Assembly (NCBI RefSeq): GCF_026460885.1
Contig: NZ_JAOVZW010000015.1
Coordinates: 186,001 to 250,000 of the forward strand
Source of the DNA: Chryseobacterium formosum
GTDB lineage: Bacteria > Bacteroidota > Bacteroidia > Flavobacteriales > Weeksellaceae
Length of the DNA stretch: 64,000 nt
Direction of reading: 5' to 3'
Shown: piece after piece, positions 59,977-64,000 of the stretch
How the letters are laid out: every line of letters begins with the position of its first letter
Position numbering within the stretch: the stretch's first letter is position 1
Position numbers and translations under genes: made by a program
The notes under the pieces: model-generated
The model's database searches: none
What the model was told of the DNA's origin: nothing
Seen by the model: the letters and a program-made list of their open reading frames with translations, nothing else

Positions 59977-61005
59977 TTATTTCATCAGAAATCTAAACTT
60001 ATGATTATTTTTAAGCGCAATGCCAGTTCCACGAACTACCGCTCGCAAAGGATCTTCTGCAACAAATACAGGTAACCCGGTTTTTCTGTGAATTCTCTCA
60101 GACAATCCGTTAAGCAATGCGCCACCTCCTGCAAGAAAAATTCCTGTTTTATAAATATCGGTTGCAAGTTCTGGCGGTGTAACGGAAAGCGTTTCCAAAA
60201 TTGCGTCCTCAATTCTCATAATAGATTTGTCTAAGGCTCTGAAAACTTCCTTATAACTAACCATAATTTCTTTCGGTTTACCAGTAATTAAATCTTTTCC
60301 CTGAACAGAAATATCATCTAAAGGAAAATCTAATTCCTCTAAAGCAGAGCCAATTTCGATTTTAATTCTTTCAGCTGTTCTTTCACCGATGTCCAAATTA
60401 TGCTGTGATCTGATAAAGTACGAAATATCATTCGTAAAAACATCTCCCGCCAATTTTATAGATTTATCTACAACAATTCCGCCTAATGCAATAACTGCTA
60501 TTTCAGTTGTACCCCCTCCAATATCAACAATCATATTTCCTTCAGGGCTTTCAACATCAATACCTGCGCCAATAGCCGCTGCCATTGGTTCATAAATTAA
60601 TATTACCTCCTTTGCATTTACTTTTTGGGCAGAATCTCTCACCGCTCTTTTTTCAACTTCAGTAATCCCAGATGGAATACAAATTACGATTCTAAGTGCA
60701 GGTTTTATAAATTTCCCTTTTATTTCAGTAATCTGTTTGATAAATTCTTTTATCATATGTTCTGAGGCATGGAAATCTGCAATGACACCATCTTTAAGCG
60801 GTCTTATCACTTTAATGTCTTCATGAGCTTTACCCTGCATCAGTTTTGCCTGTGTTCCTACAGCAATTGCTTTACCCGATAAACGGTCGATAGCAACTAT
60901 AGACGGCTCGTCGACAACGATTTTATTATTGTGTATAATCAAAGTATTTGCAGTTCCCAAGTCTATTGCAATCTCCTCCGTAAACATATCAAGTATCCCC
61001 ATCAT
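59977..61005 (-). CDS. MreB-family rod-shape protein, without mreC/mreD
   Basis: Bacterial actin, 342 aa. Phosphate 1 and 2 loops (IDLGTANTLI, DIGGGTTEIAVI), the adenosine motif FLAGGGALLNGLSERI and the DGVIADF segment are all present, so ATP binding should work. A normal flavobacterial mreB is followed by mreC and mreD; here a non-coding gap and lipoproteins follow. It may therefore be a second, MreB/Mbl-like paralogue. Start at 61005, or one codon later. Confidence 0.93.
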   Translation of the reverse strand: MMGILDMFTEEIAIDLGTANTLIIHNNKIVVDEPSIVAIDRLSGKAIAVGTQAKLMQGKAHEDIKVIRPLKDGVIADFHASEHMIKEFIKQITEIKGKFIKPALRIVICIPSGITEVEKRAVRDSAQKVNAKEVILIYEPMAAAIGAGIDVESPEGNMIVDIGGGTTEIAVIALGGIVVDKSIKLAGDVFTNDISYFIRSQHNLDIGERTAERIKIEIGSALEELDFPLDDISVQGKDLITGKPKEIMVSYKEVFRALDKSIMRIEDAILETLSVTPPELATDIYKTGIFLAGGGALLNGLSERIHRKTGLPVFVAEDPLRAVVRGTGIALKNNHKFRFLMK

Positions 61006-61148
61006 TCATTAATTTATAGTTGATAAATGTACGGCTAAAACTCTCAAATACTTCCCAAAATAACCTGCCTCAGAAGTTAAACATAAGTTAAAATAGAGAG
61101 ACAAAATTTCTACTGAAAAACTTGAAACTCTTAAATAGTATTCCAAAT

Positions 61149-62381
61149 TTAGTTTTGCATTAACAAATCACTCAAGCCGTACTTTTCAAAAAGAATTTTA
61201 CCTATTTCAAGTTTAGACCAACCTTCTTTTAATTGGTATGTAAATGATAATTCATTATTCTCTAAAAAACATTCTAAATTCAAAAGCAAAACATTTTTAT
61301 TTTGAGCCAAATAATTTTCAATCAAATTTAAATGTGTTGAAAAAATAAATAAAGAATTTTGAAATTTGGACAAACCATTTACAGTATCGACTGTAATTTG
61401 TGCAGCGTCATTAATATTAGTTCCGATAAAAATTTCGTCAAAAACAACAAAACAGTTTTTTGATTTTAGTTCTAATAAAACATTCTTCACATTCATAATT
61501 TCTTGAGCAAAATGACTATAACCTTCTTTGAGGTTGTCATTCACCGAAAAATACATAAAAATAGTGTCATAAAAAGGAATATCGCAATAATCTGCAGGAA
61601 CAGCAATTCCCAAATGAGCCAACAAAACAATGATACTCACCGACTTCATTGCTGTAGATTTTCCCGACATATTGGCTCCCGTGAAAACAAGCGTATTTTT
61701 ATGTTCTACTTTTAAAGTGTTTTTAACCGCGTTTTTAAGGTCTAAATGGTAGAAGTTTTCAATTATAAAACTGTTTTCAGAGTTGAATTGTGGAAATACC
61801 AAATTATTATGCTTGATACCTTTTGCTATACTTGAATTCACATCAAACATATAAAAGAAATCCCAGAAAGATTCAAACTTTTCCTTTTTGATTTCTGTTG
61901 TTATAATGGTCAGGAAATTTTTTCTTTGTTTGAAATCTAAGTCTTTATTATAATATTCGTTGATGGATAATGAATTGATGAAGGCAATTTGTTTTTCAAT
62001 TTCTTTAAAATATTCAGGACAAATTTCTCTCTCTTTGAAATTTCTCAAACGAAGTCCATAATGATAAAAAAAGTCGATTAATAAGTAAATATTAGCATTA
62101 ATTTCCTTGAAATATTCACGATACTTTAAGCTTGAAATGACATTGTAATGACTGACATCAATCTCATCAAGAAACTTTTGAATTCCATTAATTTTACTTT
62201 CATTAATTTTATAATGTTCAACAATTTCTAAATTCTCTAAGAATAGCTTCAGCTTTTGTTGCACATAAAGTGTCTCATTTTTATTGAAAGTTTTTTGATT
62301 AAAAAATGAAATGAGATATTGCTTTGATTTTCTCGTTTGAGTGAAATTAAAATGAGCTACAATTTCAGAAACATTTTCCAT
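61149..62381 (-). CDS. MutS-related ATPase without mismatch-recognition domain
   Basis: 410 aa. A helical lever/clamp-like N-terminal part (about 1-220) leads to the MutS ATPase: Walker A GANMSGKSTAMKS, the ordered SHFAQEIMNVKNVLL segment, Walker B CFVVFDEIFIGTN and the STHLNL switch. The mismatch-reading domain I and the connector are absent, as in short MutS-like proteins of Bacteroidetes whose role is unknown. It does not resemble MutS2, which is longer and has an Smr domain. Confidence 0.9.
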   Translation of the reverse strand: MENVSEIVAHFNFTQTRKSKQYLISFFNQKTFNKNETLYVQQKLKLFLENLEIVEHYKINESKINGIQKFLDEIDVSHYNVISSLKYREYFKEINANIYLLIDFFYHYGLRLRNFKEREICPEYFKEIEKQIAFINSLSINEYYNKDLDFKQRKNFLTIITTEIKKEKFESFWDFFYMFDVNSSIAKGIKHNNLVFPQFNSENSFIIENFYHLDLKNAVKNTLKVEHKNTLVFTGANMSGKSTAMKSVSIIVLLAHLGIAVPADYCDIPFYDTIFMYFSVNDNLKEGYSHFAQEIMNVKNVLLELKSKNCFVVFDEIFIGTNINDAAQITVDTVNGLSKFQNSLFIFSTHLNLIENYLAQNKNVLLLNLECFLENNELSFTYQLKEGWSKLEIGKILFEKYGLSDLLMQN

Positions 62382-62464
62382 GATTCATCTGTATTTTCAA
62401 TGGTAAAACTATTTATTTAATTCTGAAATCTATTTTAAAATTATCTTAAAAAATCGTCTAAAAT

Positions 62465-63397
62465 CTATAAATTAACCACAATTTTACCAACGGTTCTTCC
62501 CTTTTCCAATTCTTCGTGTGCTTTTGCCATTTCTTCAAACTTAAAAGCCTGATAAATATAAGGTTTCAAAACTCCTTTTTCCAAAAGTTCAGCAAGTTTT
62601 TCCATGTCTTTTCCATCAGACTTAACTAACATTTTAAAACCTTTTGCATTAACAGAAGTTGCTTTTTCTTCCACATCATCATTCAAACCACTTGGAATAC
62701 TGATAATTGTGCCGTTTTCTTTTAAAACTTTTATAGAATTGTCGATATTTTCACCACCAATTGTATCTAAAATAAAATCAAATTTTTCATCGGATTTTTC
62801 CCAATCATAATTTTTATAATCGATATGTTGATCGGCTCCTAAATTCAGGACAAAATCTCTGTTTTTTTCAGATGAAGTTCCGGTTACTGAAACTCCCAAA
62901 TGTTTAGCAATCTGAACAGCGAAATGCCCAACTCCACCCGAAGCAGCGTGAATTAAAACATTCTGACCTTTTTTTACTTCAGCTTTTTGAATCGCCTGTA
63001 AAGCCGTCAAAGCTGCTAAAGTTGTCGCTGCAGCTTCTTCAAAATTGATATTTTTTGGTTTTAAAGCTAAATGATTTTCAGAAGCAACAACGAATTCTGA
63101 ATATGCTTTTCCATGTCCTGGAAAATTAATCATCCCGAAAACTTCATCATCCAATTTGAATTTTGAAGAATTGCTTTCAACAATAATTCCAGAAATATCC
63201 CAACCCAAAATCAACGGATTTTCATATTTTAATTTCTGAAAAGCTCCTTTACCTGAACGAGTTTTTACATCTATTGGATTGATGCTTACAGATTTTACTT
63301 CAACTAAAACTTCACCTTGTTTGATCGATGGTTTTTCAATTTCTGTAAGCTTTAAATTTTCTGTTCCACCTGCATTTTCTAAGATAATTGCTTTCAT
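62465..63397 (-). CDS. Zinc-independent MDR oxidoreductase (quinone oxidoreductase-like)
   Basis: 310 aa. A GroES-like domain (about 25-120: GEVLVEVKSVSINPIDVKTR, GWDISGIIVESNSS) and a Rossmann domain with AASGGVGHFAVQIAKHLG. The zinc ligands of alcohol dehydrogenases are missing, so it belongs with NADPH-dependent quinone/enone reductases. Ends with the typical HEELEKGRTVGKIVV. It lies 28 bases after the nucleosidase gene. Confidence 0.93.
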   Translation of the reverse strand: MKAIILENAGGTENLKLTEIEKPSIKQGEVLVEVKSVSINPIDVKTRSGKGAFQKLKYENPLILGWDISGIIVESNSSKFKLDDEVFGMINFPGHGKAYSEFVVASENHLALKPKNINFEEAAATTLAALTALQAIQKAEVKKGQNVLIHAASGGVGHFAVQIAKHLGVSVTGTSSEKNRDFVLNLGADQHIDYKNYDWEKSDEKFDFILDTIGGENIDNSIKVLKENGTIISIPSGLNDDVEEKATSVNAKGFKMLVKSDGKDMEKLAELLEKGVLKPYIYQAFKFEEMAKAHEELEKGRTVGKIVVNL

Positions 63398-63425
63398 ATT
63401 TTGATTTTAGATTGGTTTTAAATTT

Positions 63426-64000
63426 TTAAATTTCTGTAAATAAAATCTGCTTAAATGCTTCCGAAGCGAGATGAACTTGCACCGACCAGTCGTCGGCTGC
63501 GTCACTTCCTGCATCGTCAGAAATATATTTTAAACACAAAAAAGGAATATTTTCCTGCATTGCAATCAACGCTAAAGAATACGCTTCCATATCAATGACG
63601 TTGTATTCAGTATTGATGTGATTCATCTCAAAACTGTCTCCCGTTCCGCAAATTCCTTCTGTTAAATTATCCATTTTCAGTCCGTTTTCCAAAATAATTG
63701 GAATTCCCGAAAGAGGAGTTTCAAATTTTTTAAAACCCAAACCTTGAGCATCCATATCTCTCTGAATAAATTTTGTACAGCAAATTACGCCTCCTTTTGA
63801 GAAACCGTAACCTCCTGCTGAACCGAGATTGACGATCAGTTTTGGTTTCTTTTCCTGAATTGCTTTTGTGAGTGCAATTGCTGCATTTACCTTTCCAATT
63901 CCTGTAATCAATTTTCTGGTGTGATCGAAAACTTTTCCTGCTTCATAATCCAACGCAAAAACAAAAAGTGTTTCTGAAATCGGATATGTTAATTCGTTAT
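63426..64000 (-). CDS. Nucleosidase of the purine nucleoside phosphorylase/MTAN fold, 5' end beyond window
   Basis: The frame is open to the right edge (a TTG at 63953 is internal; the residues before it, ELTYPISETLFVFALDYEAG, continue the domain), so about 191 codons of a longer gene are visible. GIGKVNAAIAL, LGSAGGYG, IDMEAYSLALIAMQ and the catalytic Asp region KYISDDAGSDAADDW match nucleosidases such as methylthioadenosine/S-adenosylhomocysteine or futalosine hydrolases. Which base is released is not clear. Confidence 0.88.
   Translation of the reverse strand, partial: NELTYPISETLFVFALDYEAGKVFDHTRKLITGIGKVNAAIALTKAIQEKKPKLIVNLGSAGGYGFSKGGVICCTKFIQRDMDAQGLGFKKFETPLSGIPIILENGLKMDNLTEGICGTGDSFEMNHINTEYNVIDMEAYSLALIAMQENIPFLCLKYISDDAGSDAADDWSVQVHLASEAFKQILFTEI

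Noticed and set aside
1..64000. tRNA, rRNA, prophage or insertion sequence
   Set aside because: I found no T-arm-like tRNA sequence, no rRNA, no transposase or integrase and no phage structural genes.

Overview
The window looks like part of a Flavobacteriia chromosome, most likely Chryseobacterium or a close relative. The base composition is A+T-rich. Promoters of the Bacteroidetes TAnnTTTG type are visible. Family-typical genes include a GldI-like lipoprotein, DUF6261, DUF3667, DUF4199, ligase-associated repair genes, menaquinone genes menA and menB, a Nudix-type sugar regulator and TonB-receptor-linked glycan genes. There is no prophage, no insertion sequence, no tRNA or rRNA and no CRISPR array that I can see. 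One structured RNA, the SRP RNA, is clear.

Layout. 1-3.9 kb (minus): a DNA repair operon of MBL exonuclease, ATP-dependent ligase and Lhr-like helicase; the helicase runs off the left edge. 4-6 kb: a Crp/Fnr regulator, an NAD(P)-binding reductase and a lectin-fold exported protein. 6.1-15.2 kb (minus): small redox and membrane operons (rhodanese, DUF3817, four-helix protein, TetR, PRISE-type reductase, DoxX, 3-hydroxyisobutyrate-dehydrogenase-like, DUF3861, two aldo/keto reductases, an amidohydrolase lipoprotein), with a frameshifted Crp/Fnr gene among them. 15.3-17.3 kb: an AraC regulator, a frameshifted HxlR gene and a CAT-fold acetyltransferase. 17.3-29.7 kb: a glycan-utilisation locus made of a Nudix-fold regulator with a spoiled Nudix box, a TonB-dependent receptor without a SusD partner, two GH3 enzymes, a carbohydrate esterase-like hydrolase, a nucleoside-hydrolase-like enzyme and a FucP-type sugar transporter. 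Three of its gaps hold different inverted-repeat elements.

29.7-32.5 kb is the most accessory-looking part: a four-gene minus-strand set (Vsr-like nuclease, unknown, HNH nuclease, unknown) with no DNA methyltransferase, and a degenerate array of exactly 41-bp repeats between it and a DUF6261 gene. 32.6-37.2 kb: exported proteins, an LRR protein, GldI-like and a cyclophilin-FKBP fusion. 37.3-43.2 kb: menB, DUF2461, a pair of bacterial PH-domain membrane proteins, menA, a frameshifted SRPBCC gene and an MBL hydrolase. 43.3 kb: SRP RNA (minus) with promoter and terminator. 43.5-56.9 kb: mainly housekeeping and envelope genes (GT2, lipoproteins, phosphosugar mutase, aminotransferase, serine protease, VIT/DUF2135 protein, kdsB, LolA-like, glutathione peroxidase). 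56.9-64 kb: a DtxR-type regulator, a threonine aldolase-like lyase, a lipoprotein, a solitary MreB, a MutS-like ATPase, a quinone-oxidoreductase-like protein and a nucleosidase cut by the right edge.

Two general points. Three genes (9.6, 16.4 and 42.0 kb) carry single-base indels in homopolymers, which may be sequencing error rather than true decay. Many intergenic gaps hold dispersed inverted repeats, several of them recurring within the window.
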